Shown: positions 36,446 through 46,466, counted from the stretch's first letter. The stretch: 64,000 bases of DNA from Thermogemmatispora tikiterensis (GCF_003268475.1 NZ_MCIF01000002.1:5338100-5402099), one strand, 5' to 3'. A program made the numbers and translations. Notes: a model not told the origin generated them from the sequence alone.

Positions 36446-36872
36446 TGTCTAAAACTCACTTTATGACAAAGGATCTTAAAGGAGGGTCTGCGCTCTCTTC
36501 CCCTGATGATAAGCCCTACACTACAGCCTTGCCACCTCAGAAGCTATGAACTTCTTCACAACCTCTGATGAATGTGGAATGCGAAGACGTCTCCCTCTAT
36601 CGGGAGTCTACCCCTTTGATAGACGGATTGCTAACGGCTAGCCGAAAGTGGCTGTGTGCTTGTACCTTGCGGCTTTCTTGTGTAAAGCTCCCCGGGTTGG
36701 TTTTACACTATAAAACCGAATATGAAAAAGAGAGCTGGGGCGGACCGCGCAGCCGCTGAAGAAGGCTCAGAGCGACGGAGGAAGAGACAACGGAGCGGCC
36801 AGGGCCAGCTCTGTACCGTGCAGAAGAGTCCTGGCCGCCCCGCCAGAGAGAAGGAAAAAGGAGATCGCTGCT
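36446..36872. other. Leader and intergenic region upstream of cmr1
   Basis: About 430 bp between cmr1 and the phosphate symporter stop. It contains the palindromes at 36680-36717, a possible -10 TATAGT for the minus strand within them, and no CRISPR repeat or gene. Confidence 0.5.
36680..36717 (-). promoter_or_regulatory. Nested palindromes upstream of cmr1
   Basis: GGTTTTA-CACTA-TAAAACC (36699-36717) is a perfect 7-bp inverted repeat. It overlaps a second pair, GTGTAAA (36680-36686) with TTTACAC (36702-36708). The minus-strand -10 candidate TATAGT (36712-36707) is inside it. A repressor operator over a cmr promoter is possible. Confidence 0.45.
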
Positions 36873-38507
36873 TTAGAGATCGCCGCGCACTGCATGTGCG
36901 ATGTTCGATGCATGGGAGAGCACGCGACTCAGAGCGTTCAAGAGATCGAGATGGATCGCGCTCGACTCCCAGCTAGGAGAGAGGCCGCTCTGCAAGCGGC
37001 GCACGTGGCGTAGATGGAGCTGGCGCTTCATCTTACTCAGCTCCGCCTTACGCACAAAGAAGTCGTTGGCCAGCGAGGTATCCTGTGAAGCCAGCGCGGC
37101 CAGAGCCTGCTCCAGGGCCTCCGTCACCTCATCGTGAAAATTGAGCAGGTCCTGCCAGCCCTCTTCAGAGAAAGCCACCTGGCGGCGTTGCTTGCGGCGG
37201 GCCAGGCGCATCATCTGTCGATCGATGATATCGCCGATCGCCTCGAGATCGGTAATAATATAGAGAAGCGCCAGCTCGCGCTGGACCTGCTCGCGGGTCA
37301 GGCGGCTCTCATCGAGCTGCGTCAGATAGCGCTTAATGGCCGCATTAAGCTGATCAAGCTCGTCATCCAGCTCATTGATGCGCTCCGGCACACGGGCATC
37401 GGGCTTCTCGAAAGCCAGCATTGACAGGCGCAGCATCTCCGTCACAATATCGGCCATGCGCAGCACCTCGCGCGTCGCCTGACCCAGGGCGACCGCCGGC
37501 GAGGCCAGGGCCTCGGGATCAAGATAGCGTGGTCCCAGCGGCTGCTCATACTGATTCTCCTGCTCTGGCAGGAGTAAGGTCACCAGGTGTGTAACGGGGG
37601 CAGCCAGCGGAACAAAGACCGCGGCCAAGGCCAGATTAAAAGTCAAGTGAGTCAGGGCCACCTGCCAGACAGGTTCCAGGCCGAGCCGGGCCAGCAGGCT
37701 GGTCAGGAGCGGCAGTAGAGCCAGCGCAATGGCAGCCCCCAGGGACTTAGTGCCAGTATGGAGCAGGGCCAGGCGGCGGCCTGTGATCGAGGGGCGACTG
37801 ATGGCTGTCAGCAGAGCCGTCAGCGTTGAGCCGATATTGGCCCCAAAGAGCAAGGCCAGAGCTGCAAAAACCGAGAGCGCGCCACTGGCCGTCAAGACCA
37901 GCACCAGGCCGATGGCCGCCGCGCTCGAAGCAAAGGCCAGAGCCAGGAGCAGGCCCAGCAGCGCCAGCACCAGTGGCGCCCCCATCAAAGCGCGCAGTAC
38001 CTCGGCGGTAACAGGACTGGCTGCGATCGGGGCGCTACCAACCTGGAGCGCCGCCAGTCCAAGCAAGATCACCCCAAAGCCGAAAGCCGCTTGACCGAGG
38101 TTGCGCTGCGGCTTATGCTGTGTCAACAGGCCCAGGGCGGCCCCCGCTCCGGCGATGGGAATGGCGTAGTCGGTCACATGGAAAGCAAGCAACTGCACGA
38201 CCAGCGTGGAGCCGACGTTGGTGCCCAAAATCATGACGAAGGCCGTCGTCAGGGGAACCAGTTCAGCGTTCACCAGCTCCACCAGCAGCGAGGAGGTCGC
38301 GCTCGAACTCTGTGTCAAGGCCGTCACGACGACGCCGACGCCGAAAGCCATGAAAGGGCGCTGGGCCAGCGCCATTGTGGCCTTCTGCAGGCGCGGACCG
38401 GCTGCGCGCTGCATAGCCTCCGACAGGAGGCGCAGGCCGTAGAGCAGTAACAGGGCCCCGCCCAGTAACAGGCCCACAACCATTGTCGGATTGCTTGTCG
38501 TTGCCAT
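36873..38507 (-). CDS. Na+/phosphate symporter with C-terminal PhoU-like domain
   Basis: The 544-residue protein has two repeated membrane modules with the paired motifs 'TALTQSSSATSSLLVELVNAE' (about 58-80) and 'GANIGSTLTALLTAISRP' (about 215-235). The QSSS-type signature marks the Na/Pi-cotransporter family. The C-terminal 180 residues (about 360-544) are helical and PhoU-like. It should import phosphate with sodium. ATG 38507 was chosen because GGGAGGGGAGAGAG lies upstream; a start at 38531 would place that RBS inside the coding region. Four Pho-box-like repeats lie about 350 bp upstream, so phosphate starvation control is likely. Confidence 0.9.
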   Translation of the reverse strand: MATTSNPTMVVGLLLGGALLLLYGLRLLSEAMQRAAGPRLQKATMALAQRPFMAFGVGVVVTALTQSSSATSSLLVELVNAELVPLTTAFVMILGTNVGSTLVVQLLAFHVTDYAIPIAGAGAALGLLTQHKPQRNLGQAAFGFGVILLGLAALQVGSAPIAASPVTAEVLRALMGAPLVLALLGLLLALAFASSAAAIGLVLVLTASGALSVFAALALLFGANIGSTLTALLTAISRPSITGRRLALLHTGTKSLGAAIALALLPLLTSLLARLGLEPVWQVALTHLTFNLALAAVFVPLAAPVTHLVTLLLPEQENQYEQPLGPRYLDPEALASPAVALGQATREVLRMADIVTEMLRLSMLAFEKPDARVPERINELDDELDQLNAAIKRYLTQLDESRLTREQVQRELALLYIITDLEAIGDIIDRQMMRLARRKQRRQVAFSEEGWQDLLNFHDEVTEALEQALAALASQDTSLANDFFVRKAELSKMKRQLHLRHVRRLQSGLSPSWESSAIHLDLLNALSRVLSHASNIAHAVRGDL

Positions 38508-38852
38508 TGCTTGCTCTCTCTCCCCTCCCATTGCTTGAGTTTAGTGAGATAGCTCGCATAGCCTGGAAGCAGGCAATTGCTCACACTTGCAGGCGCCGCT
38601 CTGGTGGTGCAAGCGTGGATAAGCAGATAAACTGGCAGATCGAAAGGTGGGCTGTGGACTCACCTTCTGCACTTGATGCTGTCTGGAGCGGCACGGGCGC
38701 GCGATGACCGACCCTTGTGCTCGTCGCTGTCTCCGGCTGCTCTGCACTGAAGGCATGCTCTGCCTGGTGCCAGTAGCTCTGAGGCCCGTCTGATAGCCTG
38801 GCTCGCTGTGCCCACGCGGGCGGCACTGCCCGACTGTGCTGTGGCTGGGGAA

Positions 38853-38896
38853 GTGTTAAGCTTATATTAACCTTATGTTAAGGGAATGTTAAATAC
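38853..38896 (-). promoter_or_regulatory. Four tandem 11-bp Pho-box-like repeats
   Basis: On the + strand the units start at 38853, 38864, 38875 and 38886, each (A/G)T(G/A)TTAA plus four bases. On the minus strand they read TTAACAT-type boxes every 11 bp, the geometry and orientation of PhoP/PhoB sites upstream of phosphate-starvation genes. The minus-strand downstream gene is the Na+/phosphate symporter. Confidence 0.75.
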
Positions 38897-39493
38897 ACTA
38901 TAGCATGCGGCGACGACGATCGCAAGAGGAAGCGGCAAAGCTGAGGGGGAAGCGTAAGTTTCTAGCGCTCAGCCGGCGCAGGTTATAAGTAGATTGGCGT
39001 TGGCGGGCCAGACTGTTTCTCCGCTCTCTGCCAGTTAGCGGGACTGAGATCGTTTAGAGGCAGGGGTTCAGGCCCTTCCCTCGCTAGCTCTACTCAACCT
39101 GATCAGTCAGCCAGTCTGTCTGCCTGCCTGTCAGTCCATCTCAAGGAACAAGGACGATAAAGGATAAATTCGGCTAATGGCGTAGAGCAGGCCGATGTTC
39201 TGGCGACTCGGTGGGGCAGAAGCATTTGAGAAAGGAGATCTTTACAATCTGCAAGCAAAAGGATTTTCATCTCGATATAGGATCAATACTATTGAAACAT
39301 TATTCTTTTAATCAAGAGTGCCTCTCTTATGGGAGGTTTTGAGCATAGCCTACAGGGGAAGAAAGGCTTCCTGTTTGACTATCTGCATGGGTCATTCGTT
39401 ATACCAGTGAACCTCAGCAAGGAAGCGGAGAAAGACAGCAGGAGAAGATTCATCCTGTAATCTGCTATACAAAAGGAGAGAAGAGCACTTTCT
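38897..39493. other. Long intergenic region, no gene seen
   Basis: About 600 bp before the PIG-V-like gene. A weak -10-like TATAGC lies next to the Pho boxes at 38899, and the last 250 bp are A+T-richer with possible -10s (TATACA near 39465). No convincing coding frame or RNA gene was found. Confidence 0.4.
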
Positions 39494-40669
39494 ATGAAAC
39501 GTGCGCCAACCGCCGACATTCTCTGGCTCTTTATCCTAACCCGCATCGCGCTCATTGTAGTGACCTACTTTGCGTATACGCTACTCCACGGACCGCGACC
39601 ACCGCAGTATATAGCGCCACCGGTAAGCTTGCTGGCGACGGCCATGTCGTGGAAGCGCTGGGATGCTATACACTATGTAGAGATTGCTCAATTTGGCTAT
39701 CGCAGCCCTTTTGATAGCGCATTCTTTCCTCTCTTTCCCCTCTTGATCAGTATTTGTGCCCATCTCGTGGGGAATCATGGTTATCTCCTCTTTGGCATGC
39801 TCATTAGCAATCTTGCTCTGCTCGGCGCTTTATTCACGCTCTATCAGCTTGCCAGCGAGGCGCTGGGCGATCAAGTCAGCCGTCGCACGCTGCTCTACCT
39901 CTGTATTTTCCCAACGGCCTTTTTCTTCTTTGCCGCCTATAATGAATCGCTCTTTTTGCTGTTGGTAACTGGCTGCTTCCTGGCCTTACGCCGACGACGC
40001 TGGTGGCTGGCCGGGCTGCTGGGCATGCTGGCCTCCCTGACCCGCTCACCGGGCATCTTACTCGTGCTACCCTTCCTCTGGGAAGCATGGATAGCCCGCG
40101 ATAACCTGGGCCTGCTGGCCGAGCCAGCAGAACGCAGTCACTGGCGCGCCTTTCTCTGGCGAGCGCTGCCGGTAGTGCTGATTCCGGTAGGCACTGCTCT
40201 CTATAGTCTCTATTGCTGGCATCTCTTCCACTCGCCTTTCAGCTTCGCGGCGGTGCAGTATCGCTGGTCCCATCGCACCGTCTGGCCCTGGGAAGGCATC
40301 TGGAAGGCGCTGGTGGAACTCTTCTGGCTGCAGCCCGTCGGCTCGCTCTTCTCGGTCCATCTGGTGCTCGATCTCAGCGCCACCCTGGGCTTTATCGTGC
40401 TGGCTGTGCTGGGTTGGCGCCGTCTGCGCTTCAGCTATACGCTCTGGATGGCGGCCCTGCTGCTGCTCTATTTAGTGGAACCGAGTATCAATCAGCCCGA
40501 CTCCCTGATCTCCAACCAGCGCTTCGTCCTGGAGATGTTCCCAGGTTTCATGACCCTGGCGGCGCTGGCCTGCGAGCATCGGCGCCTCCATCAAGCGATC
40601 ACTTTGATCTTCCCGCCGCTGCTGGCTACCCTGACCATTATTTTTATCATGGGGCTTTGGATGGTCTGA
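39494..40669 (+). CDS. PIG-V-like integral-membrane mannosyltransferase
   Basis: The 391-residue protein has about nine to ten transmembrane helices. The luminal motif 'SWKRWDAIHYVEIAQFGYRSPFDSAFFPLFPLL' (about 52-85) matches the WDA.wY..Ia..GY pattern of PIG-V enzymes. That motif carries the Asp needed for polyprenol-phosphate-mannose-dependent transfer. Related bacterial enzymes build cell-envelope mannans or glycolipids. The next gene (88 bp downstream) is another polytopic glycosyltransferase, so the two may act in one envelope pathway. RBS AAGGAGAGAAGAG precedes ATG. Confidence 0.85.
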   Translation: MKRAPTADILWLFILTRIALIVVTYFAYTLLHGPRPPQYIAPPVSLLATAMSWKRWDAIHYVEIAQFGYRSPFDSAFFPLFPLLISICAHLVGNHGYLLFGMLISNLALLGALFTLYQLASEALGDQVSRRTLLYLCIFPTAFFFFAAYNESLFLLLVTGCFLALRRRRWWLAGLLGMLASLTRSPGILLVLPFLWEAWIARDNLGLLAEPAERSHWRAFLWRALPVVLIPVGTALYSLYCWHLFHSPFSFAAVQYRWSHRTVWPWEGIWKALVELFWLQPVGSLFSVHLVLDLSATLGFIVLAVLGWRRLRFSYTLWMAALLLLYLVEPSINQPDSLISNQRFVLEMFPGFMTLAALACEHRRLHQAITLIFPPLLATLTIIFIMGLWMV

Positions 40670-40756
40670 GGATGATTGGCTAGCCGGGGGGCGTAGCGCT
40701 CTGGCGCTGCGCTCTCCCCGGGCGGCCAATGCTCGCCCCTTCTATCTACAATTTGG

Positions 40757-42517
40757 ATGGACGCGATACAGGCTATGACCGAAACGCTGTTCATAGACAA
40801 TCAGATCAAGAAGCAGACAGTACGTGCAAAACCACCGCGGGCTGGTCTTGGGTTCTTGTGCGTCGCTCTGCTGCTTGCTGGTTATCTGGCCATTATCGTG
40901 GCGGCCATTGCTCCGCTCGGGCAGTTAGCCGGGCATCCTGTCGCCAGCCAACTCCCAGGAAAGGCTCTCGGGCCTTTTGGCTTCTGGGTGCCAGCCAGAC
41001 TGGTACTCTTCTTCAGGCAATTTTTGCCTTTTTTAAATAGAGCAGATCTCTCCTTTCACCTGATGGTTTTTCTTCTTTTTCTGCTCTATCTGTGCCTGCT
41101 CTGGCTGAGCTGGAGATTGGCCACCACGGCGGGTCGTCGCCGGGGGGTGCTGTGGCTCGCGGGTGCTGTACTTCTCATCTGTGGGAGTATACTCGTGGTG
41201 GCGCCCGGGATGCTCTCGCACGATATCTTTGTCTACGCTGGCTATGGCCGTGTCATGGTAGCGCATGGGGCCAATCCGTACTTTGTGCCGCTCTCTGCTT
41301 TCCCGGGTGATCCTCTTGCCCCGCTGGATGACTGGAGGACGGCGGTGGCGGCCTATGGTCCGGTCTGGCTGCTGATCTGTGCCGTCCTCAGCTGGCTCCT
41401 GGGGGCCAATGCGCCAGCCTATGTGCTGGCTTTTCGCCTCCTGGCCTTGATGGCTCACCTGCTCAATATGGTCCTGATCGCTCGCCTGCTCCGGGTACTG
41501 GGGCGCTCGGAGCGCGTGATCACGCTGGGGGCCATGCTCTACGCTCTCAATCCGCTGATGCTCTTCGAAAGTGCCCTGGGAGCCCATAATGATGTCTTGA
41601 TGATGACCTGCATGCTGCTGGGTTGCTGGTGCTATGCTGAAGCTGGCGATGGAGGCTTAGAGCGTGTGCGTTGCTGGTTGCCGGCTCTGGTCTTCATGCT
41701 GCTGGCTGTCTTGATCAAGTTTACGGCCCTGCTTGGGCTGGCGCTCTTCCTCTGTCTCCTGCTCTTCCGTACCCTTCAGGGTGACGGCCAACAGCGCCTG
41801 CTACTGGCGCTGCGTCTGCACTGGCGACCGGCGTTAGCGCAGCTACTCCTGGCGCTTGGCTGCGCAATCGTTGTAGCGGGGCTGGCCTATCTCCCTTTCT
41901 GGCTCGGCCACAGTCCTCATCAGGTCGTTGTCAGCCTGTCGGCTCCGCCCTCGACGAGTCGCGAGCTGGGGCAGTTTTCGATTCTGCGCGCTATTCAGGA
42001 GTGGCGACACTATCATCCACAGCCGCTGGAAGATTGGATGGGGCAGCTGCTCGCCCTCCTGGGGCGGCGCAGTACCTGGAATCTCATTCAGGGACTGGCG
42101 CTGCTGGTAACTCTAGGCATGGCCCTGTGGTTGCTCTGGGAGCAACCGCGGCTAGAACGTTGGGCGGTTGGGGCGCTGCTGACGATGGGGGCGATCTTCC
42201 TGGTGACGCCCTGGTTTTTCCCCTGGTACCTGGCCTGGCTCGTCGCGCTGGCTCCGCTCGCCTGGCCGCGGTATCAGCAGCCGGCGGCATTGGAGTATGC
42301 CTTGGAGATCTTTGTGCTGGTCTTCTCGCTCTCGGCCTTTGCCATTTATTTCTCACGTGGCTACCTGCCGGCAGGGGGTGGCTGGATCGGCTGGATGGGT
42401 TTCAGTACCGTAGGGCCTCCGCTTCTGGCTTTTGGTCTGACCTGGCTGGCAAGCTGGTGGCAGACCAGACGGCGGCGTACCGACGGCGGTTTCCAGCTAC
42501 CTGTGTCTGGCTCTTGA
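40757..42517 (+). CDS. Polytopic glycosyltransferase, GT87/mannosyltransferase-like
   Basis: The 586-residue protein has about 12 transmembrane helices and the motif 'SHDIFVYAGYGRVMVAHGANPYFVPLSAF' (about 150-180), resembling polyprenol-phosphate-sugar-dependent mannosyltransferases of the GT87/MptA/MptB group. The first 30 residues are polar. ATG 40757 lacks an obvious RBS and ATG 40787 is an alternative. It probably elongates an exported glycan using a lipid-linked sugar. Together with the PIG-V-like gene and DedA downstream it suggests an envelope-assembly cluster. Confidence 0.78.
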   Translation: MDAIQAMTETLFIDNQIKKQTVRAKPPRAGLGFLCVALLLAGYLAIIVAAIAPLGQLAGHPVASQLPGKALGPFGFWVPARLVLFFRQFLPFLNRADLSFHLMVFLLFLLYLCLLWLSWRLATTAGRRRGVLWLAGAVLLICGSILVVAPGMLSHDIFVYAGYGRVMVAHGANPYFVPLSAFPGDPLAPLDDWRTAVAAYGPVWLLICAVLSWLLGANAPAYVLAFRLLALMAHLLNMVLIARLLRVLGRSERVITLGAMLYALNPLMLFESALGAHNDVLMMTCMLLGCWCYAEAGDGGLERVRCWLPALVFMLLAVLIKFTALLGLALFLCLLLFRTLQGDGQQRLLLALRLHWRPALAQLLLALGCAIVVAGLAYLPFWLGHSPHQVVVSLSAPPSTSRELGQFSILRAIQEWRHYHPQPLEDWMGQLLALLGRRSTWNLIQGLALLVTLGMALWLLWEQPRLERWAVGALLTMGAIFLVTPWFFPWYLAWLVALAPLAWPRYQQPAALEYALEIFVLVFSLSAFAIYFSRGYLPAGGGWIGWMGFSTVGPPLLAFGLTWLASWWQTRRRRTDGGFQLPVSGS

Positions 42518-42519
42518 GG

Positions 42520-42555
42520 TTGTCTTTGGCCGGGCCAGGGCGTATACTGGCCCGG
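42520..42555 (+). promoter_or_regulatory. Promoter embedded in a hairpin between the GT and dedA genes
   Basis: TTGTCT (42520-42525), 17 bp, TATACT (42543-42548). The -10 sits in the loop of CCGGGCCAG (42530-42538) with CTGGCCCGG (42547-42555), which can terminate transcription of the upstream gene. This is a terminator/promoter overlap. Confidence 0.55.
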
Positions 42556-42607
42556 TAAAAGATTGCTTGCTTGATTTGTGAGGACCCGCGGAAGCGAAGG
42601 AGGGTGC

Positions 42608-43504
42608 ATGTTCTGGTGGTCGCGCCTGGTGCTGGTGAGCGTTGCCAGCCGGTCAGTTCCGTTTTTTGGGGTGATCGCAGCGTTGATCTCGCTGCAGACG
42701 CTGCAGGATGCGCTGCATGTCTGGGGCTATCCCGCGGTGGCGCTCTTTATTATGATTGAAAGCTCGGGCATTCCCTTTCCTGGGGAGACCATGCTCTTGC
42801 TGGCCTCGTTTCTGGCAGGGGTCGATCACCAGTTGCAAATTCCTCTCGTCATTGCCTGCGCTGCGCTGGGGGCCATTGTGGGCGATAATCTGGGGTATCT
42901 GCTTGGGCGTCACGGCGGCAGGCCGCTGGTGGAACGCTTCGGACGTTATATCTTCCTCAAGCCTGAGCATCTGGAGCGCGCCGAGCGCTTCTTTGCCCGT
43001 CACGGAGACAAAACGGTTTTCTTCGGACGTTTCATAGCCGTGCTACGGGCCTGGGCGGCCTTTCTGGCTGGTGTGAACCGGATGCGCTGGCGGACATTTC
43101 TGGTCTACAATGCGGCGGGTGGCATCATCTGGGCGACCGTTTTCGGATCGCTTGGCTACTTCGCCGGACGCGTCTTTCACGATAATTTTGCAGCTGTTGA
43201 GCACCTGGCGCGCACCATTAGTTGGACTGGGGCGCTGCTAGTGGTCATAGTGGGATTGGGGGCTCTGCTCCTTTACCGCCTGCGCCGTACTCGTCTGGCC
43301 AGGCAGCGGCAGCCAGCGCTTGCTCAGCGTCGTCAGGATGAGGACAGTCACGAGAGCGGCGCTACTGCTTCTGTTGAGCAGCAGGAGAGAGCGCTCGCGG
43401 CTGTCCAGCGTGCTGAGAGCGCCTCGTCCTCCTCGGCGGACTCCGCCAGGACCGAACCTGATGCCCCTCCTTCAAGCGAAGAAGGGAAGACGTCTCAGCA
43501 GTGA
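42608..43504 (+). CDS. DedA/SNARE-associated family membrane protein
   Basis: The 298-residue protein has about six helices, the 'FPGETMLLLASFLAG' motif near residue 50-65 and 'GDNLGYLLGRHGGRPLVERFG' plus 'FFGRFIAVLRAWAAFLAGVNRMRWRTFLVYNAAGGIIWA', all DedA signatures. DedA proteins are lipid scramblase- or flippase-related and support envelope stability. The 70-residue C-terminal tail is Ser/Ala/Glu-rich and polar, not usual for the family. ATG 42608 has AAGGAGG seven bases upstream; an upstream in-frame ATG at 42578 has none. Confidence 0.9.
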   Translation: MFWWSRLVLVSVASRSVPFFGVIAALISLQTLQDALHVWGYPAVALFIMIESSGIPFPGETMLLLASFLAGVDHQLQIPLVIACAALGAIVGDNLGYLLGRHGGRPLVERFGRYIFLKPEHLERAERFFARHGDKTVFFGRFIAVLRAWAAFLAGVNRMRWRTFLVYNAAGGIIWATVFGSLGYFAGRVFHDNFAAVEHLARTISWTGALLVVIVGLGALLLYRLRRTRLARQRQPALAQRRQDEDSHESGATASVEQQERALAAVQRAESASSSSADSARTEPDAPPSSEEGKTSQQ

Positions 43505-43653
43505 AGGGAAGGGGAGGCAGCGGTCGATCGCGAGGACTGGTGAGTTCGCTGGCGGGCTGCTGCTCTCTTGTGTCTCCCCATCTTGGAGGAGCTTGAGGAT
43601 CGTCCTGCGGTTTTCCTGCTACCTGGCAGGTTCCCCGATTTAGTACTACTGCT

Positions 43654-43684
43654 TTGCTGTCTGCCAGCAGAAACATGCTACAAT
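43654..43684 (+). promoter_or_regulatory. Promoter of the pseudokinase-FHA gene
   Basis: TTGCTG (43654-43659), 19 bp, TACAAT (43679-43684). The predicted start near 43691 lies just before ATG 43723, whose RBS is GCGAGG. Confidence 0.5.
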
Positions 43685-43722
43685 AGCGACAGATGCTATC
43701 TGGGGAAAAAGCGAGGTCGCCT

Positions 43723-46138
43723 ATGCCGGCATTGCGAGAAGGCCAGCGGTTCGAACGCTATCGCGTGATCAGACTCCTTGGCAGCGGAGTAGCCGGTGAG
43801 AGCTACGAGGCTGAGGATACGCTGCTGCTACGGAAGGTGGTACTCAAGCTGTTGCATCCCTGGGCACCGCTCTCGGATGCAGCGCGGCGGCAGTTTTTCC
43901 GCGAGATGCAGGGGATCAGTCAGCTCACTCACCGCTACCTGGCGCCAGTGCTCGATTATGGGGAGCTGCACGGCGCTCTGTACGTTGCGCGGCGGTTGTT
44001 CAGTAGTGGCTCGCTGCTTAACAGCGACGGGCGCTTATGGTTTAGTCCACCGCTGGAGCTGCCAGCGGTGGTGAGCTACGCTCAGCAGTTGGCGCAGGCG
44101 CTGCAACATGTGCATCATGCCGGCTATCTGCATGGAGGGCTGAGCCTGACGAATATTATGGTGCTGCGCGGGCCAAATGTGGAAGGCGCGTCGGACTATC
44201 GCCCCCTTCATGCTGGCTGATGTGGGACTGGCTCACTTTGTGCGTCGCTTCGGGCGGCTGCAGCGTCCCATCTTGCCGGTGACGGCAGCTCCAGAGCAGC
44301 TCGGCGGACGAGCGACGCAGGCCAGCGATCAGTTCGCGCTGGCGGTGATTGTCTATACGTGGATCACTGGACGCCCTCCCTATTTAGGGTTACCCGAGGA
44401 GATCGCTCAGGCGAAGCTGAGTGAGTCGTTCCCGTCCCTCCTGTCGCTGAATCCACAGATACCTGTGGAGGTTGAAGGGGTGATTCGCCGCGCTCTCTCG
44501 GTCTATCCCGAGGATCGCTATCCTTCGGTGCTTGCCTTCGCCGAGGCGCTACAGCAAGCGGCCCCCCGCCTGGTGACCGTTGCCGGGCAGGCTTTCCCCG
44601 GTCCGCAGGGAGAGCCGCTCCAGGGAGGTCCGATCTCTCTGCCGGCAGACGGCGAGGAGAGGGAGCCTGCATCTGACGGCGGCCAGCTGGAGCAAACCGC
44701 AGCTGAGCAGTCGGAGGCTGTGATGGTGGCAGGCGGGGAGGTGCAGGCTACTGTACAGACTGCTCCTGACGAGCCAGCTGAGGCTGAGCCGTCAGCAGAG
44801 GAAGTGTCTGCAGCGAGTGCAGAGGCGCTGATGGCCTCTCCAGTGCAGGAAGCTATCCATGCAGATGCGGAGGTTGTGACCGGGCTGGCCGGATCACAGT
44901 CCAACGAGACAGTCCTTGCGGCTGAAGCCGAGATCCAGGTGGCGGATGGGGGCGCGTGCGATGAGCAGCTGGCAACAGGCGGTGCTGGAAGCTCTGCCCC
45001 ACTCGCGCCGGAGCCGCAGCAAGCAGCGGCGAGTGACCAGAACCAGGTGACAGCCCCGGAAGAGAGCGAGCCAGCGGCGGAGTTGCTGACGGCGAGCGGT
45101 GAGGCGGCCCTGCCTGAGCCAGGACTGAATCCAGAATCGACGGCCATAGAGGCCACCATCAAACAAACAGACGGTCACGCCCTATCTGGCTCCGCCCTGA
45201 CTTATTTTGAAGCTCTACTCCAGGCGACCCGTCCCCCCAATGTACCGGCCCCTGAGAGCCCGAGCGAGGCAGCTTCTTCAGCAGTGAGTGAGCCGGCGGC
45301 TTGCGCGCCAGAGGTTGCAGCGACTATCGTCGCAGGGCAGGAGCAGGCTGACCCCTCTGAAAGCGAAGCAGTGGCCCAGCAGACTGTAACTGTAGAACTG
45401 CCGCCGACATCGCCCGCTGAGGTTTCCCTGCTCGAAGTGCTTTCGGGCCTGCATACGCGCCCATCTACTTCCCCTGTATCTGCAACCCAGAGGACGCCGC
45501 AAACAGAAGTAGTCCCTATCGCGGAGGCTGCGCAGGTACTGCGCGGCGCTAACGGCGCTCAGCCTGAAGCAACTCATGAGGAGGCGAGCGCCGTGACGGA
45601 TGGCCGAGGAGAGGCCAGCCAGGAGGGCGAGCGTGGGTGGACGGAAGGAGAGTCGGTGAAAGCGCGGATTGAGCTGGTACCAGCACCTGCTCCGGCTGAG
45701 GAAGCGCACGTTGAAGCAGCTCCGGCCTATATCCTGGTCTTGCCGCCGACAATGTCTGGACGTCAAGCTACTATTGTAGAGCTTTCCGCTCCCGAGGTCA
45801 GCATCGGACGCGCTGGTGATAGCGGTATTCTGCTTGAGGGAGATCGCCGTGTCTCGCGTCGCCATGCCTTTTTGCGATGGGCAGGAACTGAGTTGCTCAT
45901 TCAAGACGGGGATAACACCGAGGGAGTTTTTGTCAACGGCCAGCGCCTGGAGCAAGGGGGAAGCCGGGTGCTCCGCTCTGGTGATCAGCTTCGCATTGGT
46001 GACCACGAGCTGATTGTGTGCCGGAGCCGGGAAGAGGCTCGCCAGCTCCAGCAAGAGCGCACCGTCTCCACTGACCAGGCCGACACTCAGGAAGCTTCCG
46101 ATTCCACGGCCTCCTCATCCTCCTCTCCGACACTCTAG
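43723..46138 (+). pseudogene. Pseudokinase-FHA protein split by a frameshift at C5
   Basis: The first frame (43723 to 44220) encodes a Ser/Thr-kinase N-lobe: a glycine loop 'LLGSGVAGESYEAED' and the Lys of 'VVLKLL' (about 42), but the catalytic loop reads HGGLSLTN, not HRDxKPxN (about 136). The second frame continues 'FMLADVGLAHF' where DFG is expected (here ADVG), then a C-lobe, a long Ala/Glu/Pro-rich linker (about 290-680) and a C-terminal FHA domain with 'ISIGRAGDSGILL' and 'VSRRHAFLRW'. The junction is at the C5 run 44202-44206. Both catalytic motifs are lost, so a pseudokinase is expected even if the reading frame is restored. Confidence 0.75.
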
Positions 46139-46466
46139 ACTAGAGCGTCGGCCAGCGGTGGTACTCCGCTCCTTCCAACTGGCCTGGCTGGCGCTACATT
46201 GCTCGTCTGCCCCTCTTGCCATCGGTGATCAGATTGGCTGGCGGGGAGGCGAAACTGTCCCTTCCCCGGCTGGTAAGCTTCCCAGTCGGGCTTTTTCTTC
46301 TTGTTCCTGTTCTTGTGGAGCGCGCTCATGCATTCTCTTGTGTGGTGCTCTGTGGCCCCTGGGCTGAGGGTGAGATTGAGTAAGAAGGGGAGGGCCTCCT
46401 CTTCCCACATGCAGTACAATGAGAACCATAGCCCATTGGCTGATGTGAGGAGAGGAGAGGCAACCT

